Positions 1 to 10,785 of a DNA stretch of 64,000 bases are shown here, piece by piece. The stretch's first letter is position 1; each line of letters opens with the position of its first letter. The notes below the pieces were generated by a model, which saw nothing but the letters and a program-made list of their open reading frames with translations, made no database searches and had not been told where the DNA came from. Source of the stretch: Portulaca oleracea (Eukaryota > Streptophyta > Magnoliopsida > Caryophyllales > Portulacaceae); contig CM055876.1 of assembly GCA_029582165.1 (NCBI GenBank), positions 25,343,817-25,407,816 of the forward strand, written 5' to 3'. Position numbers and translations under genes: made by a program.

Positions 1-152
1 CATCAAGTGAAGCCATACTATATTCAAATGGTATAGATATGGGTCTACACGACCAACACAAATATCACTTGTACACAACCCATGAATCTAAGGATTCAAT
101 CCCTATCTTTGCCAATGATGGTGTTATAATTAATTTCTTTGATAGTGAGAAG

Positions 153-356
153 CTAATTAGAACTCATTTGATTAAGGATCTTCTGCCCCTTTAAAATGTA
201 TCCATATGAGTTCTTCTTGAGATGATTGATCCAAGATGCTCCAACTATGATAAAGTCTTCATCAATAGTAAGCTTCTGGTTTACTAGAGTATGTGCTTCA
301 ATTGGGTTAGTTGTGAAGAATAACCCAGAAAATAAGGATGATATCCTTTTCAACAC
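153..356 (-). pseudogene. Copia-1 GAG-pre-integrase fragment
   Basis: A 67-residue open stretch holds the sequence SGLFFTTNPIEAHTLVNQKL followed by a degraded WHDRLGHPG-like segment (ASWINHLKKNSYGYILKGQK). In Copia polyproteins this order (S-GLY-T...PIEA...VNQK, then the pre-integrase histidine region) marks the GAG-pre-integrase domain between protease and integrase. Its position downstream of the gag remnant on the same strand agrees. The catalytic or structural histidines are not intact. Confidence 0.6.
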
Positions 357-359
357 ACA

Positions 360-1330
360 TGTTGCTCAAAGTAATTTTCATAATATATGAATACTAGTTG
401 TCTCAACATGTAGGTATTCATTCCCACGAATACCTTTGAAACTTAATTAATAAGTTACCTTTGAGACTAACATGGTGGAGAGAAGTACGTCCACAATAGG
501 AAAGTTAGTTACACCAATGCGCTCTTCTGGAACCTTTAATCAAAGTAGACTGTCATATATATAATGCTAATATTTGTTTCCCTCCCGATGGACAAGTAGT
601 AATTTATTATCATTAAAAATGTGTGTTGTTCTGGTGTCTGCAGGACACGTATCTATCAACTCATTTATTTATGGTTCAAATCAAGTAAGTATCCATGATA
701 TTCACTTCGAGATAAATATAACATCAATGCATATAAAGCATATAGTGGAAGTACTTTAATCACTTATAAAAAGAAACTCCACTTCAGAAGCACATATAAC
801 TTTTGAAAGTTAAATACTCCATAGGGAACATGCATTAATCATGGATATCGAGATCATTGATTACAATTAAAACATGTCTTTGGGCATAATAAATAATCAC
901 ATAAATAATCACATTCTCATAATGATAGATTTCATCCATTTGCTCATATAGTATTACAATCAAATATCTAATATGCACTATAATTTGTATTATGCTTAGG
1001 AAACAAAGTTCATGCATATTTGGTTAGTCAATAACAATGCACTTTGTCATTAGACATAACGAAACAAGTAGTTTTATTCATGATACTAGAAAATACTCAA
1101 TCATTCAAATATGATCAACTAATTTCAATGAATCATTGATATCATTAGACATATGAGAGCATATTACTCGCATTTCGCATGCGTAACATTTTCAATAAGG
1201 TGCATATATATCAAATCATATGAATATTCATGAAATAATAGCATCACACGAGGACTCATATTAATCCATAATTATGTACATATCAACAAAGGGGCTGAAG
1301 AATAATTAAAACACAACAATCACTAAAGTC
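360..1330. other. Decayed Copia-1 interior, no readable gene
   Basis: AT-rich sequence where the protease region of Copia-1 would be expected. I see only short open frames with no recognisable motif. Confidence 0.5.
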
Positions 1331-1760
1331 TTTAAACAATGTCAAGAGAGAGATATCTAAGAAGTAGCAGCTCAAAATTAACAACGTGCAGAACATAAAC
1401 AATAATATCACTTACTATCAAAAGTTTATAAAATAATATCTTGTGCTTTTTATTACGCTTGATAAGCTTCAACAAGATATTATGGCGTACAACATGTACG
1501 CGTCGTTTCCATTTCCTCGTTAATAATACATTTCTTACTTTTGTATCATTCATGCTTTTCAATTCCGTGTTCCCACTCCTGGTAGGGACATCGTCTTTTT
1601 AAAAGATTAACATGACTACGATCACAACTATGTCAACTATCACGGCTACTGCCCTGACCTTTGTTTTGATCATGATTATTGTGTTTATATCCAACCACAT
1701 TCACTTCAGGGAATGGGACAAAACCAATTGGGGTTCTACTGATCCCATAGGTCATTATTA
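1330..1760 (-). pseudogene. Copia-1 gag C-terminal remnant
   Basis: Minus-strand translation in shifting frames gives FPEVNVVGYKHNN, then a GQGSS-type tract and a CCTP..LVEAYQA tract. These match in order the region around the gag zinc knuckle of plant TAR-type Copia elements (FPEANV..., then the CRTPKHLVDLYQ-like motif). Several stops and at least one frameshift interrupt it. It is a decayed relic, not a gene. Confidence 0.6.
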
Positions 1761-1924
1761 ATAAAATTATGTACATTTCTCATCTAAACATTAAACTTCA
1801 CACTTATAACAAAAATGCTCAATTTAATCGACGATATAAACCTTAATAACCTCAAGTATACTATCATCGCCTTTCAACAATTCTTATGCCAATTAACAAC
1901 TCTATACTTTAATTGGTAGGAAAA

Positions 1925-2359
1925 CGAACTTCTGGTTCACTAACGAGATTATATAGAGCTTCAATGATTGGAGTGAACTTCTGGTTCACTACTAATACGT
2001 GTAATTAACGGAAATAAAATCCAGGATAAATTTTTGGTTCACCAATGAGATAAGTAATCCCCTTTTTTTATATTTTTTTTCAATAACAGAGTGAACTTCT
2101 GGTCACTAATAAAATTAGATAAAATTCTTAACATTAGAGTGAACTTCAGGTTCACTAATAAAAATAAGATTAAATTATCATTATTGGATAGAACTTCTCG
2201 TTAATTGACAAAATTAAATAACATTATCAATATTAGAGGAAACTTCTGGTTCACTCATAAGATAAAACTTTCGACATACAAGTGAACTTCTGGTTCACTT
2301 AATAAACTTCCTTATGACCTCGAAATGAATTTCCATATTCAAGTAAACTTTTGATTCAC
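1925..2359. repeat. Array of about nine interspersed 17-nt palindromes (Copia-1 leader)
   Basis: The unit GTGAACTTCTGGTTCAC has 6-bp perfect inverted arms (GTGAAC/GTTCAC) and a 5-nt loop. Good copies begin near 1973, 2139 and 2282, and degenerate copies near 1925, 2030, 2091, 2190, 2238 and 2343. Spacing is about 44-61 bp and the spacers are unrelated AT-rich sequence. The array lies between the primer-binding site and the recognisable gag remnant of Copia-1. No protein is encoded. Function unknown. Confidence 0.85.
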
Positions 2360-2960
2360 TAATGGAACTAGATAAATGTTCCAATATCCACAACATTTAT
2401 GAGACAAAAAAAAATTCAGAACCCCTGATTGACTATTGAAACTAAAGAATAACATGGACATTACTTTTCTTGCTCTCTTCCTATGAATATCCAAAATCCA
2501 AATAATATTTGAATGAAGTCTTCAGTAAGAACCCAAGACAACTTCATTAATACTTCAGTCTCACAAAAATTATCAAAGCAAACAAGAGGGGATAACCAGA
2601 AAAATTAATACGGAGACATACAAACAGAATAATACTCAAAACAACATTAGAAATTAAACTAGAAACCGCAGGTGGAAACATACAACTACGAAGAATTCTA
2701 AATTAATGACTAAACTTCAGCCATTTGGGACAGTCCATGATAATTTAATCAAGTAAGTGGGGTGGGGCACTTGGCCAGACAATTCTAGTGCAAGAAAGTG
2801 CATGTCTTCCAGTCCCATGAAAACAACTGAAATTAACCATATAATATTAGCATCCATAAGTACCTGGAAGTATATTGAGAATACGAGTTCCCTTGAATCT
2901 TCATCTGATATGGCCTTCACAGTCTTTATAATTTGGATAATGAAAGGTAGAGCTTGGTGC

Positions 2961-3165
2961 TGATAACGTGTTATGAATGTAAGAGAAAGTAGAGAGAGAA
3001 TAGAGACAGAGGAATTGAGAGAAAGAAAGGAATGAATATTTCATTGCCATCGAGGAAGTATTTATAATACAAGGATTCTTCATCACTAAGAATACTTCAT
3101 CGCTAAGAAAACTTCATTACTAAGAAAAGTAAGAGTATGGGCATTCACAAAATTATTCCATAACA
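2961..3165 (-). repeat. 5' LTR of Copia-1
   Basis: On the minus strand the LTR starts TGTTATGGAATAATTTTG at 3165 and ends CACGTTATCA at 2961, giving the usual TG...CA termini. A TATA-like TATAAATACTTCC lies near 3065 on the minus strand and CT-rich leader sequence follows. The bases after the LTR (GCACCAAGCTCT, 2949-2960) sit where the primer-binding site belongs; the ...TTATCAGCAC... junction is common in plant Copia elements. Confidence 0.75.
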
Positions 3166-3640
3166 GATAGCTCATTGACATGAGAGCAAACTCAAATGAA
3201 CAAGTTTATATTAGGTTACAGTTAAAGTGCTAGTCAAAATATATAGTTTTTCTTTTAAAAGAATCTATATATATTAATCAATATATATTTATGGAAAAAT
3301 TTATAGAATTTGTCAATTATGACTACTACCATAATGAAATAATATTTATCTATCTATGTGTCAACTTTTATTTTCGTCATTCATTTTTTTATTTACTACA
3401 ACTTTATAAAATATATTTTCTTAATTAAAAACAATATGAAATTTTTTAATGTTTAAATATCTTTCCTTTAAGTTATTTCCTAGTAAACAAGTATATTTTG
3501 AAAAATATTTATTTTAAAATTTTTAAATAAACTAAAATTTAAAAAATATTTTTTTTACAATTTATATTAAATAAAAATTAAAAACTAACGGTTAAGATAA
3601 AATTTGACACATGTATGAGTAATATTTATTTTCCTACACA
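3166..3640. other. AT-rich intergenic DNA, nothing recognised
   Basis: Very AT-rich sequence with poly-A/T runs. No coding potential, repeat structure or RNA gene recognised. Confidence 0.6.
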
Positions 3641-3900
3641 AATTCTAGTATAAGACCGTCTCACATAAACTTAACGTGAGACGGACTCTTTTCAGGGTGA
3701 CATTTTTACTATTTTACCATGACTAATAAGTAGTATTAGAATGACCTTTACATACAAATATGACTAATAATTTATCAATGGGTGACTATTATTAGAGTCA
3801 GCCTAAATAAACTATTGGTCACCTTGTAATCATAAATTAGTCGCCACAATGTTATACGTCCTACGTTAAATTTATGGTAAGACGGTCTTATATAAGAATT
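3641..3900. mobile_element. MITE with about 40-bp imperfect TIRs (TAAGACCGTCT type)
   Basis: The left end reads AATTCTAGTATAAGACCGTC and the reverse complement of the right end reads AATTCTTATATAAGACCGTC. The similarity continues inward for about 40 bp (CTCACATAAACTTAACGT versus CTTACCATAAATTTAACGT). The 260-bp element has no coding capacity. The superfamily is not certain because I cannot define a clear target duplication. The motif TAAGACCGTCTCAC is familiar to me from Amaranthaceae genomes, which is memory rather than a search result. Confidence 0.75.
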
Positions 3901-4770
3901 ACTGATTTTACTATATGGTGGTTGTCATAGTTGATAATCACGTCCTATAAATGCATCCATATATTTATAGCCAAAGCATAATTATTAAAATCTCGATCCG
4001 AGTCAACTTAGAGGAAAGAACTCTACCTTTGTGAAACTTAAGAAGAATAACCATGGCAACAGAACTTGGTGAAACTTATATCTCTACCTCGTGGCCAACC
4101 ATTTATACCATACATATGCACAATGCACAAAAAAAAAAAAAAAAAGGATGGTGAAAAAAACAAACCATCTAAATCAAATTTTATATGTATGTAGAGAGAA
4201 ATATAGATAGATAAAATGTGTAGGTCAAACTTGAAAGCATTATAATTTGTGGATCCTACATCCATATTTGATTAATGCATTGTATGTCCATCGATCGATC
4301 ATGTCATGAAGTCCCTTTTGGGATTTGAAGTTGGGGTTGCAATAATTTTGTCGGTGACTAATTCTGAACCCCAAATTGTCCAGAAGCGTCAATGGCAGGG
4401 TGATCAGCTCCCACGTGTCACAATTATATATAGCTTCATCACATAACTTAGCCAAAGATGAGGTGCCCCTTTAATTTCAGGGCTTTTTGCTTTCTTTTTT
4501 CTTACTTGAATTCTTTTTTAATCCCCAATTCCCCCTCTTTTGGTGTTGGAGGGGGCCGGTACGTACGTATACTCGTCGACCTTTGGGCCCTGATCGAGTT
4601 GTTATTGGCTAACATAACAGCTATATTCACATTTATCTTTAATCTACAGTCACGCTAATTAACCTCATATAACAGATGAGAAAATCACACTTGAAAGTGC
4701 ATAAGTACCTTGGCTTTATAACATAATCTAAACAAAACTTAAATACATGCAGGCGTAGTTAACCATAGTA
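3901..4770. other. Intergenic DNA without a supported gene
   Basis: Contains a poly-A run (4128-4145), a pyrimidine-rich stretch around 4470-4550 and a G-rich patch near 4545-4560. Open frames here are short and match nothing I recognise. Confidence 0.5.
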
Positions 4771-4983
4771 CTCCCTCCATCTTTAAATAAGTGTCGATTT
4801 GACTAAGTTTTGACTGTCGATTGTTCACAAATTACAATGAGTTCTAATATAAATTAACACCATTGTAATTTTTAGTACAATGTTTTCTAACGGTGTTAAT
4901 TTTATATTATAACTCATTATAATCTGTGAATAATCAACGTTCAAAATTTAGTTAAATTGATGCTCATTTAGAGACTGATATAG
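4771..4983. mobile_element. Stowaway-like MITE, 213 bp
   Basis: Starts CTCCCTCCATCTTTAAAT. The reverse complement of the right end is CTATATCAGTCTCTAAAT, and the arms remain similar for over 50 bp. TA dinucleotides flank both ends (4769-4770 and 4984-4985), the typical Stowaway/Mariner target duplication. The centre is a near-palindrome around AATTACAATG/CATTGTAATT. Non-coding. Confidence 0.85.
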
Positions 4984-5321
4984 TATATATTAGCTGCCCG
5001 TCTTAGTACAAGTGGCCTACCCTACGTTAGCTAGTTATGGTCCTCGGTTAGCTCGGGAATCTACTTAAGCCAATGCGGCTTGGTTTTCTTTGAGCAACAT
5101 TTCCTCAACCAGAGCTCACTTTACGAGAGTCTCTTCAAATGTGGTTTAGGGATTGAAAATTTATATCAAATGCCCAGCCTTTAACAGCTTAACTCGGTTG
5201 GCGAAATTACGATTGAATAATTGAAAATTTTGACTTGAAATGTGATTTGCAACAAATTCTTGATCTACATTTGTCAAGAATATGCTTGGCCCAATTGTCA
5301 TACGACCAGCCTTGAAGAGCT

Positions 5322-5430
5322 TAACTATAGGTGCGGCCCACTTTTCATGCTCAATGAAGGAGACGCCATTGCCTTGAATGGCCTAACTGTAGGTCCGGCC
5401 CACCTCTCATGCTCAATGAAGAGACGACAT
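5322..5430. repeat. Imperfect 62-bp tandem duplication
   Basis: TAACTATAGGTGCGGCCCAC at 5322 recurs as TAACTGTAGGTCCGGCCCAC at 5384, and the following CATGCTCAATGAAG(G)AGACG is also repeated. The second copy ends just upstream of the tRNA-Phe 3' end. Origin unknown. Confidence 0.8.
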
Positions 5431-5451
5431 TGAAAAAGGCATATAGTATAT

Positions 5452-5456
5452 AAAAA
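5452..5456 (-). terminator. RNA polymerase III T5 terminator for tRNA-Phe
   Basis: Five T residues on the minus strand directly follow the discriminator base, the usual Pol III stop signal. Confidence 0.7.
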
Positions 5457-5529
5457 TGCGGTGAGCATGGATCGAACACGCAACCTTCAGATCTTCAGTC
5501 TGACACTCTCCCAACTGAGCTATCCCCAG
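5457..5529 (-). tRNA. tRNA-Phe (anticodon GAA)
   Basis: The 73-nt minus-strand sequence reads CTGGGGATAGCTCAGTTGGG... with anticodon loop CTGAAGA (GAA) and T-arm GTTCGATCC, ending in TCACCGCA. It is almost identical to plant nuclear tRNA-Phe. D-, anticodon and T-stems pair. The first acceptor pair is mismatched (C1 against C72) and pair 2 is U-G, where the usual 5' end is GC. It may therefore be a slightly degenerate copy, but the internal A and B boxes are intact. Confidence 0.88.
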
Positions 5530-6212
5530 TGTCACTATTTGTAGTGTTTTGTTGAAATCGCTTTGACTTCCATGCTTAAACTTATAAAAAATTACTCCGA
5601 GGTACACCAATATTTGAAGTAGCTATTTTTTGGTATCCCAACTTTTCAAAACTCATTTTGAGGTACTCTTAATTTTAGGGTTAGTAATTATTAGATGTTT
5701 TTTCGGTCATCAATTTGTTTTTGTATGACATAGATCTCAAAAAAATAATATTGTATTTTTTTTTTACCATCACCGGGTGTATACTTTAAATATAAATATA
5801 TAATGAATTTGACTTGCGCTTTCTCCCAAACTTAGGGCAACACTTCCCAACTATTTAAGTGACTTTGCAAACTTTGTCCTTAATTTTTTTCAAATTTTTT
5901 TCTAATTTTTGTGATTTTCCCCCTTTTATTTCTTAAAAATCATAATAATTGTTCGGATTACAAAAAAAATCAACAAAATCTTTTAATGACTACGCGTCAT
6001 ACCCTTTATGGGGTAAGAATGAATAATTAGAGAAATCTAAAATTTAAAAACCCTAAAGTGAAAATATGGAAACAGATATATTGAAAGTGAATGTATGACT
6101 TTAACATATAAAAACAAAATTAATTAGAATCCAATTTTTCTTTTCTGATTAACATGATTCTTGTACATAATCACACGCATATATATCGAAAGTGAATGTT
6201 TGACTTTAGAGA

Positions 6213-6216
<4 letters not shown>
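5530..6216. other. AT-rich intergenic DNA with repeated GAAAGTGAATG(T/A)(T/A)TGACTTTA motif
   Basis: No gene. A sequence like ATTGAAAGTGAATGTATGAC occurs near 6078 and again near 6184. A third copy lies 7 kb away at about 13229, on the far side of the two inserted inverted-repeat elements. Confidence 0.6.

Positions 6217-6270
<54 letters not shown>
6217..6270. repeat. (TA)n microsatellite
   Basis: About 54 bp of alternating AT directly left of the fold-back element at 6271. Confidence 0.95.
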
Positions 6271-6273
<3 letters not shown>

Positions 6274-6787
6274 ATAATTGGATTCTAATAATCCCTACTT
6301 TCACCAATTGGACAATGGTGGAGCGTACTTTTACTTTGTATTCTGGTGGTCCAAAAAAAAATAAAATTGAATTGTAGTGGTACCAAATCCACCTCCACAT
6401 TCTTCTTATTTTTTTCAATCCTACACTATATTGTTTTTGTTTTTCGCTCTCGCCCTAGAAAGTTAATGAATTGTAGTTTCTAAAACATTTTTTAAATTAT
6501 TTTTTTGAGACTCCAAATAATTATTATGATTTTTTAAAAATAATAAAAGTGAAAAAATCGTAAAAAATGAAAAAAAATTGGGAGAAACGCTGTAAATTCA
6601 TTAAAAATCATTGTAAAGTGTTATACTAAGTTTTGAATCAAATGCAACACAAAATCTATGATTCCCTCGAAAATATCCCACTACAATCCAATTTTATTTT
6701 TTTTTGGACCACCAGAATATAAAGTGAAAGTACGGTCCACCATTGTCCAATTGGTGAAAGTAGGGATTATTAGAATCCAATTTTCCT
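6271..6787. mobile_element. Fold-back MITE with about 110-bp TIRs
   Basis: The left arm (6271-6387) starts AGGATAATTGGATTCTAATA and the reverse complement of the right arm (6678-6787) starts AGGAAAATTGGATTCTAATA. The arms stay over 90 percent alike by eye through the shared GGTGGTCCAAAAAA tract. The 290-bp centre is AT-rich and non-coding. Both flanks are TA repeats, so the target duplication cannot be read. Confidence 0.85.
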
Positions 6788-6820
6788 ATATATATATATA
6801 TACATATGGAGGTGATCAAA

Positions 6821-8884
6821 TGAGCATTGGGTTATTGTGAGCATGTGAGCATTAGAAAAGTTGGCCATTGGATCTTAAATCAAAGGGTGAGATTAAAGTG
6901 AGTATTTGCCTTCTTTTTTTTTTTTTTGCATATTTCTGAACTATCACGTGAGGTTGGGCAATTTTAAAAAAAAAGGAGAAGCCCCCCCCCCCCCACCCCA
7001 TTTCCAAAAACGGGGCCTAATTAGAGTGTTTAATTCCCAAAAAAAATGCAGTCATATTCTTCTCCTTCCCAACTCCCACAAAGAGACTCTTGTTCTTCCT
7101 TTTCAGAGTGGCGAATTCATCCACCCAACGTCATTTGCTTCTCAATTTTGAAAATTTGGATCGGCTATCATTCCAGCCAAGGCGACGTCGTGGGTTTTTT
7201 GTTGATTGTTGTTGGGTTGTCGTTAATTTTGCTTTCACTATAAGGTATGTAGATCGTCCAATTGATAGTTTTTTCAAATCCAACTTGTTGAAATGTTTTG
7301 TATACTTATTTTTTAGGGTTACATTGAAAAATATTGGGTTGCTAACAGAGAGATAGAACTCGACTACAATGGAGGGTTTTTGGACTTTGAAAATTTGAAT
7401 TCAGAGTTTTATTAATGTTTGTTGAAGGGTGAGGGTTTTTTTTGGGTAAAAGTTAGGGTTTTTTTTTTATGTATGTTGAAGCATATTTGGTAGGGGGTTT
7501 CTAATATAATTTTGTAAGGTGTGTTTTTGCGTAAGTTTGGGTTTTTTTTTTTTTTTTTTTGCGAAATTTGAATTCAGTGTGAACATCAAGTGAGGCCATG
7601 GTGGACGTTAAGGTCAGTGAAAGTGGACATTAGGAAAATTGGTGATGGGTATGTATGTCGTTTTATTGTACTTGATGTGCACGTTGGTATTAGTTGATGT
7701 CCACAAATGTTATACTTAATATCCAAACGTATGAAGCCCAAACGTCATACCAACCATCAAGCATTAAGATCCACTGATAGACGTTGTTGATGATGTTCAC
7801 AATGTACATTATGAAAAGTCAATAGTTAACTATGTTGACCAAACATAATCAGTTTTTTTATGACCATGGCAAATGGTGATGATGTCCACAATGTAAATGA
7901 TGAAAATCCACAATTACCTGTATTAAAAGCACACACATGGCACATAGAGAGATCATGTAATAGTTTGTTATTAAGATTAATGAATAATTGTTGTGTTTGT
8001 AATTTAAACGAGGACAAGTCCACAGTTAAAACATGCTGGCAACTCACATATTGTATTTGATGTCCACGCTCACACAATGTATGTCATTTTTATGTGTTTT
8101 GAAGTGATTGACGTAAATTGGTGATGAGCGTGTATGCCGTTCTATTGTACCTGATGTGCACATTGGTATTAGTTGATGTCACAGTAATAATGGTTGATGC
8201 CCATTGTTGTCATGCTTGATGTCCATATCCAATTTGCTTGGTGTCCATAATCATGATGTGATGTCCATTGTTGTTAAGTATTTATTACCATACACGTTGT
8301 CAAAATGACGTTATGGTCAAGAAAATTAGACATTTAAGGGAAAATGGTGACTTTTTGTATGTCATTTTTTTGTAGTTGATGTGCACATTGGTAATGGTTA
8401 ATGTCCACATTAATAACGGTTGATGCCCCATAATGTTTAATGTTCACATCCATTTTGTTTGATGTCCATACTCGACATGTTCGATGTCCACTGTTGTTAC
8501 GTAATATGATCATACTGGTTGTACATGTTTTTTGAAACATTTCAATATTATTTAGTGGAAATACTGATGGTTTGTGGGTTGTTGGCCAGGGATCAGCATA
8601 GCCCTGCTTGTTTTGGAGTTCCTCGGGATGTGGTCGCATCAATAGTTAAGGATTTTCCGTCCGCAAGTAATGAAGTGGAAGATGGTTCAAGTTCAGTCCG
8701 TTCACATGTTATGGGAACGTTATCTAAGGTGACCCCTACTTAGATCGAGGTTGTAGATTAAGTTGGAGATGTATCCTCGTTGCACAATAGGATAAGAAAC
8801 AACTTGTGTTTCATTGTAGGAAAAACATTTGGAAGCGTTGAGGAAATTGTATTGTGTAGTAGATTGTGTATTCCAATTGTTTAA
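6821..8884. repeat. Left arm of giant inverted repeat
   Basis: Pairs with 10786-13170. It includes homopolymer tracts (poly-T 6908-6928 and 7543-7560, poly-C 6985-6998) mirrored in the other arm. It also contains a GT-flanked open stretch near 7046-7243 and a 74-codon frame at 8519-8743 whose mirror on the right arm is not cleanly open. I recognise no protein domain. Confidence 0.85.
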
Positions 8885-10785
8885 GATATCTTTAATGTTT
8901 GTCATGTCAATGTCATGAACAATACTTGATGTGTTGTTTAGTTTTTTCCTATATTTTTTCTTCTTCCTTTCTATCATAACATAGTATGTGTTTGGTATGC
9001 AAAAACATATTTGTTGGGTGTATTTTCAGAAAAATGTTGATGTGTTTGTCTCTTCCATTTAGTTGTACTTGACGTGTACATTAGTAATGGTTGATGTCTG
9101 CAGCGACTATGTTGGATGTCCACTGTTGTTATGTTGGATGTCCACATTCATGTTGTTTTGATGTCCATAACTCATCAAACAATATAATGCAATATGTTAG
9201 CAGTGAAAATATTAGAACGAAGGCATTTGATGAAGCATGAGGAATTGTTTAAGCGTGGAACATATTATTATGTATCCAAAAAAAAAAGCTAGTAAGTCTA
9301 TTGCATAACGACATGTATGGAAGGCTAGGAGTCACTATGGAAGCTACTGAGTGTAATATGTGTCCATGGCTATAATGATAATGCATGATGTCCACATCCT
9401 ATTGTATTGGGTTTCCATATTGATAATACTTGATGTCCCTTACTGTTATACTTGATTATTCATATTGATAATACTTGATGTTCATTGCTGCTATTCTTGA
9501 TGTTCCATACTGTTGCGCTTGAGTGTATTGTATGTCAATAATGTTAATACTGAATGATTCCTTGTTGTCATAATTGATGTCCATATTAATAATACTTGAT
9601 GTCCACTGTTGTTATTCTTGATGTCCCCTGTTGTAATACTTAATGTCCCCTACTATTGTACTTGATGTCCATGTTGGTCATGCTTGATGTCCACTACTGT
9701 TGTTCTTGGATGTCTAGTTTCTATGACGTCATAATGCATTGTAATGATCTATGAACCTAATGTCCTTGCAATTTATACTTGAATTTCGATGTCCACTTCA
9801 TGTAATTTCAAAGCCAAGTATTAATGTGCATGAGTGTATTGTGAGTCGATAATATTAATACTTGATGTCCTCTATTATTATACTTGATGTCCATGTTGAT
9901 AAAACTTGATGTTCACTACTGTTATTTTTTAATGTCCACAACCTAAATTGATGGATGCCCTCACTCTTGACAAATGAATAAGAATATATCAAGTGCGCGC
10001 ACATGAGATGAGTGCCCACATGCCAATTAAAAGAATAAAAATATATCAAGTATACGCCAATTAAATCTCCCACATGATTTGGTATCACGCATACGAAGAA
10101 ACATGTTGTCCACAGTCTATACGTGCATTGTCATTTTTAGTAATACTTGATGTCCACAATCCAAACTGGATGCTTATCACTATTTACAAATGAATAAAAC
10201 TACATGATGGATTCCCCTATCCACAGTCCACATGCATAGTGTCCTGTTTGGTAATACTTAATGTCCACTGTCTAAAATGATGGATGCCCTCACTCTTCAC
10301 AAATGAATAAAAATACATAATGTCTTCAGCCCACATGCATGATATACTTTTTAGAAGTACTTGATGCCCACATTAACCTGGATGCCCATGACTCTTTAAC
10401 TGTGCACTTTCATCATTTATATTGTGAACATCAATGACATCAATGATATATTTATGTGACAAACACATTTAACTGTGGACTTTTATAACTCACATTGTAA
10501 ATATATATATACATATATGAATGACATTAACCACAACAAGATCACATGGGGACATCATACGTACGTTGTATTTCCCTGCTCCATTATTTTCAACAATTTA
10601 TGTTCATAAATACATAAAAGGACATCAAGTACAACAAAAATGAATATCAAATGAAACATGTGAGGACATCAATTACAATGATAACGAACATCAATTGCAT
10701 GAATTACACAATCTACTACACAATCAATTACAATGATAACGAACATGTGAGGACATCAATTACAATGATAACGAACATCAATTGG
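8885..10785. repeat. Central spacer with dense TGATGTCCA motif copies
   Basis: Not part of the long arms. It has at least 20 variants of (T/G/C)GATGTCCA(C/T), for example near 9115, 9138, 9390, 9568, 9600, 9662, 9685, 9890 and 10150, at irregular 20-60 bp spacing. The orientation changes to GGACATCA at roughly 10.45-10.55 kb. No open frame of note. Confidence 0.8.

Larger units (their letters stand above)
1..3165 (-). mobile_element. 5' part of a decayed Ty1/Copia retrotransposon (Copia-1)
   Basis: This Copia element reads right to left and runs off the left edge of the window. In order on the minus strand I see a 205-bp 5' LTR, a primer-binding region directly after it, a leader with palindromic repeats, the C-terminal part of gag and a GAG-pre-integrase fragment. 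All coding parts carry stops and frameshifts, so it is dead. The gag and pre-integrase motifs resemble the plant TAR/Tork-type Copia lineages as I know them; the lineage name is inference. The 3' LTR is outside the window, so no target duplication can be checked. Confidence 0.8.

Noticed and set aside
1925..2359. CRISPR-like regular repeats
   Set aside because: Regularly spaced short palindromes resemble a CRISPR array, but this is a plant nuclear retrotransposon leader with degenerate units, variable spacers and no cas genes.
1925..2359. Heat-shock elements, as in the ONSEN Copia family
   Set aside because: GAAC-TTC spacing does not match the nGAAnnTTCnnGAAn pattern; the inverted arms GTGAAC/GTTCAC are a different symmetry.
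4458..4658. 66-codon frame as a small gene
   Set aside because: No domain, no neighbouring exon and an unremarkable sequence; chance frame.
8519..8743. 74-codon frame in the giant inverted repeat as a gene
   Set aside because: The mirrored arm does not keep the frame cleanly open and no domain is recognisable.
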